Positions 8,078-15,524 of a stretch of DNA of 46,342 bases are shown one piece after another (position 1 is the stretch's first letter; the number at the start of each line of letters is the position of its first letter). The stretch covers positions 1-46,342 of the forward strand of contig JAIEMK010000055.1 in the NCBI GenBank assembly GCA_019752295.1. The letters run 5' to 3'. Under the pieces are notes generated by a model. The model was not told the origin of the DNA, made no database searches, and saw only the letters and a list, made by a program, of their open reading frames with translations. The position numbers were made by a program, and so were the translations under genes. The stretch is from Chitinophagaceae bacterium (lineage in GTDB: Bacteria > Bacteroidota > Bacteroidia > Chitinophagales > Chitinophagaceae).

Positions 8078-8095
8078 TTTCAACGGCCGTTGAAA
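8078..8095. promoter_or_regulatory. 18-bp perfect palindrome upstream of the peptide gene
   Basis: TTTCAACGGCCGTTGAAA is its own reverse complement and lies 59-76 nt before the peptide ATG at 8019. This is the size and position expected of an operator for a dimeric regulator; the mini winged-helix gene at 8187-8387 is an obvious candidate. A second small inverted repeat, GAAAGA/TCTTTC at 8105-8124, lies beside it. It has no U-tract, so a terminator for the regulator gene is less likely. Confidence 0.5.
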
Positions 8096-8186
8096 TTATT
8101 TATTGAAAGAGCTCCAATTCTTTCATTTTGTTTTCAATAGTAAAACTAGATTTGCTTACTGCCAGAAAATGGCACTGTAATTATGT

Positions 8187-8387
8187 TTACAATTCAATAA
8201 TATATGCATTTATTTTCCTTGAAAATTTTATGGCTACCCCTTCATCTTTCAGTAATTTAATCATTCGCAGAATAGTTCTTTCGGAAAGCTCCAGTTTATG
8301 CGATAATTCTCGAGGAGTATTTGCCCACTTTTTTTCAATATAGTATTTGAGTAATTGAAGCTTTTTGTAATGAGTTAAGTAATCCAT
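8187..8387 (-). CDS. Mini winged-helix transcription regulator, 66 aa
   Basis: The whole protein is one winged helix-turn-helix of the HTH_11/DeoR-like type: LQLLKYYIEKKWANTPRELS, then SERTILRMIKLLKDEG as turn and recognition helix, then a two-strand wing ending KINAYIIEL. It has no ligand domain. It lies upstream of and in the same direction as the peptide gene (167-nt gap) and is divergent from the FtsX permease gene. It is therefore placed to control either or both, through the palindrome at 8078-8095 or the direct repeats at 8500 and 8638. Such bare winged-helix proteins of 60-75 residues occur widely in Bacteroidota. Confidence 0.75.
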   Translation of the reverse strand: MDYLTHYKKLQLLKYYIEKKWANTPRELSHKLELSERTILRMIKLLKDEGVAIKFSRKINAYIIEL

Positions 8388-8499
8388 AAAAATATCTTTA
8401 ATTATAAATAATCAATTCATTTTTTTTTGGAAGAGAAACAGGAAGAGGGGGGTAATTTGTAGGCGTTATTTTCGATAAAAGATTAGAAAATTGAAATAA

Positions 8500-8516
8500 T
8501 ACTAACTGCCTATTTT
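8500..8516 (+). repeat. Direct repeat copy 1, TACTAACTGCcTATTTT
   Basis: Seventeen bases, TACTAACTGC then one variable base then TATTTT, recur at 8638-8654 in the same orientation with only the variable base different. The 138-bp spacing is about thirteen helical turns. The copies flank the TATCTTTG box and may be regulator binding sites. Confidence 0.5.
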
Positions 8517-8609
8517 CGAAATTACTTTTTTTTAAGTAGAAAAGAAAATTCATTAAAGTAAACTTGAGTTTTAGTGAAAACTCGTAGGTAACAATCATTT
8601 ATCTGTAAT

Positions 8610-8617
8610 TATCTTTG
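8610..8617 (+). promoter_or_regulatory. Candidate -7 box TATCTTTG for the FtsX permease gene
   Basis: It matches TAnnTTTG on the plus strand. No good -33 TTTG is visible 19-21 nt upstream and the leader would be about 112 nt, so this is tentative. It lies between the two 17-bp direct repeats, which would make both suitable for regulation. Confidence 0.35.
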
Positions 8618-8637
8618 TGTTATGGTTCTTTAAAACC

Positions 8638-8654
8638 TACTAACTGCATATTTT
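8638..8654 (+). repeat. Direct repeat copy 2, TACTAACTGCaTATTTT
   Basis: This is the second copy of the 17-base repeat described at 8500-8516. It lies about 80 nt before the permease ATG and just downstream of the candidate -7 box at 8610-8617, where a bound protein could block transcription. Confidence 0.5.
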
Positions 8655-8734
8655 TTAAAGTAATTTTCTTATCTCAATTTAAAGGATTCTGTTAATGCCT
8701 ATTACTTAATATTTTAAAGACTATTGAGAAATTT

Positions 8735-11110
8735 ATGTTAGTAGATCAAATAAAACTTGCATGGAGAAACTTATTTAAAGGAGGCTATTTGAGTCTTTTA
8801 AATATAATATGTCTTGCATTAGGAATTGGCGTATGCATGCTGATTGTAGGCTTTATCTCTCATGAATTTAGCTACGACAGATTTCATTTGCATTCGGAAA
8901 GGATCTTTGCAGTAGATGCCAAGGTGAAGATAGCGTCCGAAACAAAGACTCTGCATTTTATGAGTTTTAATACTGCCCCACTAGTAAAAGAAAATAATAA
9001 ATCGGTTACCGCATTCCTTCGCGTTCGAACTGTTCCTAATAACACTTTGATTGAAGGCAATTTAAGTTCAGGGAATAAATTTTATGAAACAGGTTTTATT
9101 TATGCAGACAGTAACATGTTTAATTTTTTTTCCATCCCCCTGCAAAGTGGAACATATGAAAAACTATTAGACAGGCCTTTTACAATGGTTATTACGGAAA
9201 GTATTGCAAAGAAATATTTTGGTAGTAGTAACCCTATTGGGCAAACACTTATTGTTGACAGTATGTTTCGTTTCGAGATAACTGGTGTCTGCGCTAACCC
9301 ACAATCTAATTCAGTAGTACAATTTGCGTTTGTTGCCTCACTACAAAGCATACAAGCTATGAGCAGCTATACAGCCATTTTAAAATCACAAGTAGTGGAA
9401 GCAGGAGGCTTCCGAACCTATTTTCTTCTAGATAACAGTCTCGCAGTTAAAAGCATTGAAAAAACTCTGGCTCGCTTGGGCGACACCAATTCTGGTGAAC
9501 AATATTTTCTTACCGCACTAAAAGACATATACTTGACTGGTGTAGAAGGATTTGAGAAGAAAAAGAATTTAATAATTTTTACGATTGTTGCATTACTTGT
9601 TTTAGCTCTTGCAATTATTAATTATATCACCTTGGCACTCGTGAGAGGAACTAGCAGAGTGAAGGAAATTGGAATTCGAAAATTACTAGGAGCTGATAAT
9701 GCAGAGATTGCTGTTAGATTTTACATTGAGACTACCCTACAAGTTCTATTTTCATGGATTATAGGTTACTTGATTTTTATTTTGTTACAGAGCTACTTTG
9801 ATTCCCTTCTGCAAATTCGTATTGAGTCCTCTTACTTTTTGCAGCCACTGCCTGTTTTGTGTTTTGTTGGTCTTTTGTTTGTTACTATAATTATTGCAAG
9901 TAGTTATCCTTCTCTTGCGCTTTCAATGACTAAACCCAATTTACTTGTTCAACAAAAAATAGGTAAAAAAGGGCGTTTAGGATTGTTTCAAAAATACCTT
10001 ACTGGCTTCCAGTTCTTTATATCAATAGCACTTATTATTTGTACACTTACTATTAGGGAACAGCACAAATTTATTACCCATACTGATACTGGCGTAGCCA
10101 GAGATAATATCTTGATGATTAATTTTGGTAAGAACATTTATAAACACTATTCAGCTTTCAAAAAATCAATTAAAGATTTATCAGGAATTCAGGGAATAGC
10201 TGCCGCTCATTACCCTATGTACAAAGGATATGATGTTTTTTATACCAGCCCTATTCATTCTAAAGATGAGGTAGCCCTACCTGTAATTTCTGTGGATGAG
10301 CAATTTTTTTCATTAATGGGTATAAAATGGTTACATCCACCAGTTGATAGTAATCTACTTTTTCGAAATGACCAGATTGTAATAAATGAAGCTGCACTTT
10401 CAAAACTGAGGATTAGGGGTAACTCTTCTAATGAAAGTATTCCTATTGGTACTAATAATTATCATATTGCTGGGGTAGTTAGGAATTTTAATTTTGAAAG
10501 TTTACGCTATAAGATAGACGGATTGGGCATTTTTGTAATTAAGGATACGGCCTCAAGTTGGCAAGCTTCTACCACAGGATGCCTATTTGTAAAACCCGGC
10601 AAAACGGTAAAGATGACGGAACTACTTGAGAATGTCCGATCTATCTACTTGCAATATGAGCAGGATATTCCTTTTGAGTATATGTTTTTAGATGAAGCCT
10701 ATGGAGCAATGTACAAATCTGAAGAAAGTCTTTCTAAACTCCTTACAATATTTACATTTGTTGGATTTGTTATTGCGTGTATGGGGTTGCTGGGACTTAC
10801 GGCAGTTACTGTGATGCAACGAGCAAAGGAAATCGCTATCAGAAAAGTGATAGGCGCTAGTACAGTTAATATCATACAACTTCTTTCACACGATGCGGTG
10901 ATTTTAATTCTGATTGCCTGGTTGGTGGCAGTTCCAATCACTTGGATATTGATGAAAAGATGGCTTGAGTCATTTTATTTTAGAATAGATCTCAACTTTT
11001 CTCCATTTGTTCTAACTGGAATAGGGGTTCTAATATTTTCGGTTGTAATAATAGCAATTGTAACACATCGTATTTCGGTTGACAATCATGCTGTAACATT
11101 GAAAAGATAA
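8735..11110 (+). CDS. FtsX/MacB-like ABC transporter permease, 791 aa
   Basis: A duplicated MacB-type permease. The N-terminus, LAWRNLFKGGYLSLLNIIC then FISHEFSYDRFH, is the classic Bacteroidota form of this family. About eight membrane segments arrange as 1+3 twice: segments near residues 18-42, 275-300, 330-350, 372-395, 428-446, 672-698, 725-745 and 755-775. Each half has the cytoplasmic coupling motif before a helix (RVKEIGIRKLLGA; RAKEIAIRKVIGA), and large periplasmic domains lie between. Such permeases export or extract envelope substrates with a separate ATPase, but no ATPase gene adjoins it. It is divergent from the regulator/peptide genes and may belong with them (inference). Confidence 0.85.
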   Translation: MLVDQIKLAWRNLFKGGYLSLLNIICLALGIGVCMLIVGFISHEFSYDRFHLHSERIFAVDAKVKIASETKTLHFMSFNTAPLVKENNKSVTAFLRVRTVPNNTLIEGNLSSGNKFYETGFIYADSNMFNFFSIPLQSGTYEKLLDRPFTMVITESIAKKYFGSSNPIGQTLIVDSMFRFEITGVCANPQSNSVVQFAFVASLQSIQAMSSYTAILKSQVVEAGGFRTYFLLDNSLAVKSIEKTLARLGDTNSGEQYFLTALKDIYLTGVEGFEKKKNLIIFTIVALLVLALAIINYITLALVRGTSRVKEIGIRKLLGADNAEIAVRFYIETTLQVLFSWIIGYLIFILLQSYFDSLLQIRIESSYFLQPLPVLCFVGLLFVTIIIASSYPSLALSMTKPNLLVQQKIGKKGRLGLFQKYLTGFQFFISIALIICTLTIREQHKFITHTDTGVARDNILMINFGKNIYKHYSAFKKSIKDLSGIQGIAAAHYPMYKGYDVFYTSPIHSKDEVALPVISVDEQFFSLMGIKWLHPPVDSNLLFRNDQIVINEAALSKLRIRGNSSNESIPIGTNNYHIAGVVRNFNFESLRYKIDGLGIFVIKDTASSWQASTTGCLFVKPGKTVKMTELLENVRSIYLQYEQDIPFEYMFLDEAYGAMYKSEESLSKLLTIFTFVGFVIACMGLLGLTAVTVMQRAKEIAIRKVIGASTVNIIQLLSHDAVILILIAWLVAVPITWILMKRWLESFYFRIDLNFSPFVLTGIGVLIFSVVIIAIVTHRISVDNHAVTLKR

Positions 11111-11168
11111 GTGAATAGATTACCTAATTAAAAAAAGATGTAACAGTTTTTAATATTTTTTCATAAAA

Positions 11169-11726
11169 TCATTTTTCTTTTTCAAGGTGAATTTGAAAAC
11201 CAATACTTAAAAAGAAGGTTTTTGTATTTGCTTTAATTGCTTTATTATTATTCAACTCATAACTTCCTGCAAATTCAATGCCTACACTTGAATTAAGGTA
11301 AATAATGGGGCCGGCAGAAAAAGTAAACGCATTAGAATTTGTCGAGGTACTATTACTCCCGGAATTTCGCGAAAATTGGTAGGCAGATTCTGTAAAAAAA
11401 TTTATGATTTTTTCTGGATCCAAAAAGTAATACCGAATAAACGGACCAAACCCAAACTGACTTGTGTTACTGGTATTTCCGTAATATTCTACTTTGTTAT
11501 AATCATATTTGGCCCTTAGTCCACCAGCAAGTTTGTCAATAAAAAAATACCCTGCAGCGGGTGATAAATGAATGCCAATTCCTTTGGCATCTATTAAATT
11601 TAGAGTCTCTTTTTGAGATGAGAAACTTCCGTTGCCCCCCACCATCCAATTGCCTTTTGTGATTTGGCTACTCGCATAATTAACTGCAAAGAGTACAGTA
11701 ATAATTAAAATAATTTTCTTTTTCAT
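11169..11726 (-). CDS. Outer-membrane beta-barrel protein, 185 aa
   Basis: A signal peptide (MKKKIILIITVLFAVNYASS, cleavage before QITKG) precedes about 165 residues of alternating beta-strands with aromatic ends: NWMVGGNGSFSS, LAGGLRAKYDYNKVEYYG, FGFGPFIRYYF, NAFTFSAGPIIYLNS, VGIEFAGSYELN and TKTFFLSIGFQIHL. This is the pattern of small eight-stranded barrels of the OMP_b-brl class. It has no recognisable catalytic site. The gene is convergent with the FtsX permease (58-nt gap) and is the last gene of the putative inserted block. No clear -7 box is visible upstream. It may be a structural porin-like protein or provide outer-membrane passage for the exported peptide (inference). Confidence 0.8.
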   Translation of the reverse strand: MKKKIILIITVLFAVNYASSQITKGNWMVGGNGSFSSQKETLNLIDAKGIGIHLSPAAGYFFIDKLAGGLRAKYDYNKVEYYGNTSNTSQFGFGPFIRYYFLDPEKIINFFTESAYQFSRNSGSNSTSTNSNAFTFSAGPIIYLNSSVGIEFAGSYELNNNKAIKANTKTFFLSIGFQIHLEKEK

Positions 11727-11952
11727 AGTATTAAGATTGAATGATTAAAAGCATAAGATTCCTGTTATAAACCTGCAATAACTACAATAACCGGGGGATT
11801 ATTTATTGCTAAATCAGAAAAAACGCATGATATCAGGGAGGGAGCTAATAGTGGGTGGTTGCGTTGCAAAAGCTACAAAATATTTTAGAACAAAAAATAT
11901 TAATTTAATAAAAAATCGCATGTATGAAGTGCATCTTTGGGGAGCACTAACC

Positions 11953-12004
11953 CTTGACTTCAGTCTTGGATTGAGAATGCCTCATTGATTTCGGACTTTA
12001 GTCC
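11953..12004. repeat. REP-like cluster of small hairpins at the block's right end
   Basis: Three short stems follow one another: GACT/AGTC (11956-11965), TGAG/CTCA (11972-11984) and GGACT/AGTCC around TT (11993-12004). Motifs of the GGACTnnAGTCC and GACTnnAGTC kind recur as intergenic REP-type sequences in Bacteroidota. It ends 9 nt before the NagZ-fusion stop, exactly at the boundary of the putative insertion. It could also serve as that gene's terminator. Confidence 0.4.
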
Positions 12005-12005
12005 A

Positions 12006-12074
12006 GTATCTACTACTTCATAATTGCCTGATAAACGGCTTCCTGAATGGTTGGCCGTACAGCAAGCTGACTCA
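12006..12074. repeat. Direct repeat, right copy: 3' end of the NagZ-fusion gene
   Basis: This is the in-place counterpart of 6020-6085. The identical core is 12013-12057 and includes the stop codon and the last fifteen codons or so. Left of it (12005 and below) the sequence differs completely from that left of 6020, as expected at an insertion junction. Confidence 0.9.
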
Positions 12075-14922
12075 GCTTATTATTATCTCTGGTTGGAGTT
12101 ACCCTATTTGATAAAAATATATAAATCAAATTTTGTTTTGGATCTACCCAAACACAAGTGCCTGTAAATCCGGTATGTCCGAATGTTTGTGGCGAAACGC
12201 TGGCACTCGGATAGGGATCTTTTCTGCTGGCATTATTCTTCTCCGGCTTGTCAAATCCCAAACCCCTTCTGCTTACTGTACTATTGTATGCGGTAAATAA
12301 ATCAATGGTTTCTTTCTTCAATAACCTAATTCCATTTAGCTCTCCACCATTTAGCAGCATCTGATATAGTTTGGCTAGATCATATGCATTACTGAACAAT
12401 CCTGCATGACCTGCAACACCACCAAACATCGCCGCTCCTTCATCGTGTACATCACCCCTGATCAACTGCCGGCGAAAATGTTTTTCTTCTTCTGTGGGAA
12501 CAATATTTCCAAGAGGAATATATTCCCTCGGCCGGAAGCCTGTTGTAGTCATTTGTAAGGGTTCATAAAAATTGATCCTTGCATAATCATTCAAAGGCAA
12601 TCCACTAACGGCTTCCACAACTTTACCTAGAAAAATAAAATCATTGTCGCTATACACATAATGACCTGCTTCTGTTAACTTACTATTTACAATTCGTTGG
12701 TACAAACTGTCTTCATAGTCGTTGCGTACATACAGATCTTCTGCAGCCCTGAACTGATGGTTTGCATCCTTTTTGTTGCTAAAATATGCTGGATTAGGAA
12801 TGCCTGTAACTGTATCTATTACCGCCCTGTAAAAAGGGATAAACGGATTTAATCCGGCCTGGTGCAACAAAATATCTTTTAAGGTAAGTGGCGCTTTGTC
12901 GCTCCCTTTTACCCATGGCAAATAATCTCCCAAAGTTTTTTGTAAATCGATTTTTCCCTGCTCATACAATTTCATAATTGAAACAGTGGTAGCAGATACT
13001 TTTGTTACCGATGCAAGATCGTATAACATATCTGCATCGATAGGTTCTTTGCGATCAAAATTGGTATAGCCAAATGCTTTTTTGTATGCGATCTTTCCGT
13101 CTTTTGCAACCAACACAACACAACCGGGCATTGCTCCTTTGGCAATTGCACTGTTTGCTACCGAATCAATTTTATTCAGAGATGTTGAATTGAGCCCCAA
13201 AGATTCGGGGCTTGCCAGTGGTAAGAATTGATTGTACACAATCCCGTCACCCAACTGCAAATGCGTACAAACAGTTACCGGTAATTTCCCTTTTGCATCA
13301 AATTTCCCCTCCAATAAATCTGCCGCCGCCAATTGCGTAATAGTATCATCTTCGTAACAGGCAACCAGATCTTTTGCTGCACACAAATATTTAAGCGCAT
13401 ATGGATTTCCAAAAACAAAATTGATGGTATTGAATTGTTGAACCTTATTTAAGAGATCGATGGTATTATCCGATAAGCCATAATTGTTTGCGGGCCTGCG
13501 ACTGTAATTATGAAGTCCTGTAACAACCGCATCATAGGTTGAAAGTATTTGTAAAATGCTATCTATTTTGCCGGCTGCATCTTTATTACTAAACAAGAAA
13601 ACATCTGCTTTAAAATCAAGCAGCATTCTTTGAGCAAATGCATTGCTTCTATCAATTCCAATTCCCAAAAAAGCCACTTTTTTGGAAGATAAGGGTAACA
13701 GCGATTTATTGGATTGTTTTAATAAAGTAATTGCGTTTTTAGAAAGCTGTTCTTTTAATAGTTTTGTTTTTTCGTTGAGGTCGTTCACCAGATTGGTGGT
13801 ATCAATAGATGAAATATGATTCAACCCCAGATTATATTTTACTAACAAAACTTTTTTAACGCGCTGGTTGATGATATCCCAACTGAGCTTGCCTTCCGCA
13901 ATGGCCTGTTTGATGGCAGCAATACTACCGGGAATATCGCCTGGTAAACAAAGCAGGTCGTTTCCTGCGATCAGCGATTGTGCAGAAGCTTCCCCTTTTG
14001 GAAAGAATTTTGCAACACCCTGCATTTCGAGGGCGTCGGTAAATGAAATGCCTTGATAGCCAAGCTCAGTCCTTAATAAGCCATTAATTGCTTTAGAAGA
14101 TAAGCTGGTAGGCATATTCAAAGTTGTGTCGATCGAAGGAATCGAAAGATGGGCCACCATAATACTTCCCACTCCTGCTTTGATCATTTCTCTAAACGGA
14201 TACAATTCCAGCGCATCCAGTTGTTCTCTGGTTTTATTAATGATGGGAAGGTCCTTATGCGAATCAACAGTAACATCGCCGTGGCCTGGAAAATGTTTGG
14301 CAGATGCCAACACGCGTGAAGCTTCCATTCCCTTCATATATTGTATGCCATAAAGCGCCACTTTGTATTTGTCTTCACCGAAACTACGATCGTTGATTAC
14401 CGGATTTTCGGGATTATTATTTACATCTACATCGGGTGCAAAATTTACTTGTATGCCCAACCTCTTACATTGTTCGCCCACAGCTTTTCCGAATTCATAA
14501 ACCAGTTTTGCGTCCGGCAGCGCACCCATCATTAATTGTCGGGGATAGTTGATTACACTGTCTAATCGCATACCGAGTCCCCACTCGCCATCGATGGTAA
14601 TCATGAGCGGTGTTTTTGCAATCGACTGATAGTAATTGGTAAGTATAGCCTCACGAACGGGGCCACCTTGAAAGAAGCAGAGGCCACCGATATTGTATTT
14701 TTTGATTAGTTCAACCACCGAAGCAACGTGATCGGGCCCCAAATTGCTATGTGCCCTGATGATCATTAATTGGGCAATTTTCTGATCTTGAGAAAGTTTC
14801 CTGAATTTCTTTTTTACCCATTTTTTTGCTGCAGGACTTTCTTCATAAAAGGACTGTGCTTCGCTGTGCAACTGGAATAAAAAACAAAAAACGCAAGTGA
14901 ATAAAATCAATAGCTTCTTCAT
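12013..14922 (-). CDS. GH3 beta-N-acetylglucosaminidase (NagZ-like) fused to a serine beta-lactamase-family domain
   Basis: The 969-aa exported protein (signal MKKLLILFTCVFCF, cleavage near SEAQ) has two enzyme halves. Residues about 35-375 are a GH3 NagZ-type barrel with KHFPGHGDVTVDSHKDLP (from residue 209) and nucleophile Asp296 in SFTDALEM. A second GH3-like region follows to about 560. Residues about 570-969 are a class-C beta-lactamase/PBP4-like domain with SxxK (S638-V-T-K641), a YSD motif where YxN is usual, and a late GHTGFTG. Such fusions are widespread in Bacteroidota; they probably act on muropeptides in the periplasm. ATG 14922 is preferred over a TTG at 14952, because it begins a normal signal peptide. 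The last ~20 codons are duplicated at 6020-6085. A terminator of the preceding gene lies just upstream. Confidence 0.9.
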   Translation of the reverse strand: MKKLLILFTCVFCFLFQLHSEAQSFYEESPAAKKWVKKKFRKLSQDQKIAQLMIIRAHSNLGPDHVASVVELIKKYNIGGLCFFQGGPVREAILTNYYQSIAKTPLMITIDGEWGLGMRLDSVINYPRQLMMGALPDAKLVYEFGKAVGEQCKRLGIQVNFAPDVDVNNNPENPVINDRSFGEDKYKVALYGIQYMKGMEASRVLASAKHFPGHGDVTVDSHKDLPIINKTREQLDALELYPFREMIKAGVGSIMVAHLSIPSIDTTLNMPTSLSSKAINGLLRTELGYQGISFTDALEMQGVAKFFPKGEASAQSLIAGNDLLCLPGDIPGSIAAIKQAIAEGKLSWDIINQRVKKVLLVKYNLGLNHISSIDTTNLVNDLNEKTKLLKEQLSKNAITLLKQSNKSLLPLSSKKVAFLGIGIDRSNAFAQRMLLDFKADVFLFSNKDAAGKIDSILQILSTYDAVVTGLHNYSRRPANNYGLSDNTIDLLNKVQQFNTINFVFGNPYALKYLCAAKDLVACYEDDTITQLAAADLLEGKFDAKGKLPVTVCTHLQLGDGIVYNQFLPLASPESLGLNSTSLNKIDSVANSAIAKGAMPGCVVLVAKDGKIAYKKAFGYTNFDRKEPIDADMLYDLASVTKVSATTVSIMKLYEQGKIDLQKTLGDYLPWVKGSDKAPLTLKDILLHQAGLNPFIPFYRAVIDTVTGIPNPAYFSNKKDANHQFRAAEDLYVRNDYEDSLYQRIVNSKLTEAGHYVYSDNDFIFLGKVVEAVSGLPLNDYARINFYEPLQMTTTGFRPREYIPLGNIVPTEEEKHFRRQLIRGDVHDEGAAMFGGVAGHAGLFSNAYDLAKLYQMLLNGGELNGIRLLKKETIDLFTAYNSTVSRRGLGFDKPEKNNASRKDPYPSASVSPQTFGHTGFTGTCVWVDPKQNLIYIFLSNRVTPTRDNNKLSQLAVRPTIQEAVYQAIMK

Positions 14923-14957
14923 ATCAAATAATTGGGGAAACAAGATAAACAAAATAA

Positions 14958-14990
14958 AAAAGCCGGAGCATTTGTTTTGCCCCGGCTTTT
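14958..14990 (-). terminator. Stem-loop terminator after the DUF5606 gene
   Basis: AAAAGCCGG (14958-14966) pairs with CCGGCTTTT (14982-14990) around a 15-nt loop. On the minus strand it follows the DUF5606 stop (15004) by about 13 nt and precedes the NagZ-fusion start. The A/T flanks make it usable in either direction. Confidence 0.75.
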
Positions 14991-15003
14991 ATCAATTTTT
15001 AAG

Positions 15004-15426
15004 TTACTTGGATTCGGTTTCTTCCTCGCCATCCTCCTCTGTTTCAGTTAATACAGGATCCACATCGTTTGCCTTTAAAATAGCAAACCACTTGATCATT
15101 TTTTTCATATCACTGGCATATACTCTTTCGAAGTCCATATCAGGATATACTTTCATGTAATATGCTTTCACAGCCTTTGCATCTTTTTCTGAGGGCAGAG
15201 CTTCAGAACTTTGCTTCATTGCCTGAAAAACATCCACCAGGTTAACATTCTCGCGTATGGTATATACTTCGATGCTTTCAAGATGAGAAAAATTATGAAC
15301 GCGGCTACTTACAAATTTTGTGGTCTTATCGTCGAGCGATTTAACGATGGCTCCATCGGTTTTGCTGCCTACCAATTCAAATAAACCGGTCATTCCGGTA
15401 ATAGAAATCAATTTACTATACTCCAT
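15004..15426 (-). CDS. DUF5606-family protein, 140 aa
   Basis: From ATG 15426 the protein reads MEYSKLISITGMTGLFELVG, then VKSLDDKTTKFVSSRVHNFS and SIEVYTIRENVNLVDVF. This is the arrangement of DUF5606, a small Bacteroidota family with an N-terminal SH3-like beta domain and a C-terminal helical part; its function is unknown. The tail is strongly acidic (TETEEDGEEETESK). A 19-codon extension is possible only from a weak upstream start and adds an unrelated hydrophobic stretch, so I reject it. The gene stands alone between its own terminator and the DsbA-like gene 98 nt upstream. A near -7 box (TACTTTGC) lies upstream but lacks one T. Confidence 0.75.
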   Translation of the reverse strand: MEYSKLISITGMTGLFELVGSKTDGAIVKSLDDKTTKFVSSRVHNFSHLESIEVYTIRENVNLVDVFQAMKQSSEALPSEKDAKAVKAYYMKVYPDMDFERVYASDMKKMIKWFAILKANDVDPVLTETEEDGEEETESK

Positions 15427-15524
15427 ACAATCTTTATTTAAGAGCTGCAAAGTAAAGATAAAATGGGCTAACCAGCCTATCAAAATAATCTGAAGCCTAT
15501 TTTATGAAAACAGTTCTCCCGGCT

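Larger units (their letters stand above)
8388..8734. other. AT-rich divergent regulatory region, 347 nt
   Basis: This lies between the mini regulator (minus) and the FtsX permease (plus). It is very AT-rich and contains the direct repeats at 8500-8516 and 8638-8654 and a TATCTTTG box at 8610-8617 (plus strand, about 118 nt before the permease ATG). A 66-codon frame at 8398-8598 (minus) exists but its translation is low-complexity and I do not accept it. Confidence 0.5.
6086..12012. mobile_element. Putative inserted block between direct repeats of a gene 3' end
   Basis: The block is bounded on the left by a detached copy of the last ~20 codons of the NagZ-fusion gene and on the right by the intact gene's own end. 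This is the footprint left when an element integrates at the 3' end of a gene and restores it. Contents: MauE-like protein, propeller protein, cysteine-rich peptide, mini regulator, FtsX permease, outer-membrane barrel. No integrase, relaxase or transposase is present, so if it is an element it is immobile or was mobilised in trans. Alternatives are homologous recombination between relatives, or loss of a tandem paralogue of the fusion gene. Confidence 0.45.

Noticed and set aside
8398..8598. 66-codon minus-strand frame in the regulator/permease gap
   Set aside because: Low-complexity, AT-driven translation without domains, and it lies over the direct repeats and promoter box. Its ATG and stop fit chance in AT-rich DNA.
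11806..11988. 60-codon plus-strand frame before the REP-like hairpins
   Set aside because: Composition is not protein-like, no signal or domain, and it runs into the hairpin cluster.
6086..12012. Classifying the block as an ICE, prophage or transposon
   Set aside because: No integrase, transposase, relaxase or phage gene and no terminal inverted repeats were seen; only the direct repeats support insertion.
14923..14952. TTG-initiated extension of the NagZ-fusion protein
   Set aside because: The ATG at 14922 gives a clean signal peptide; the extension adds hydrophobic residues before the basic n-region. The same reasoning applies to TTG extensions of the DUF5606, mnmD, ppc, susC and MMPL genes.
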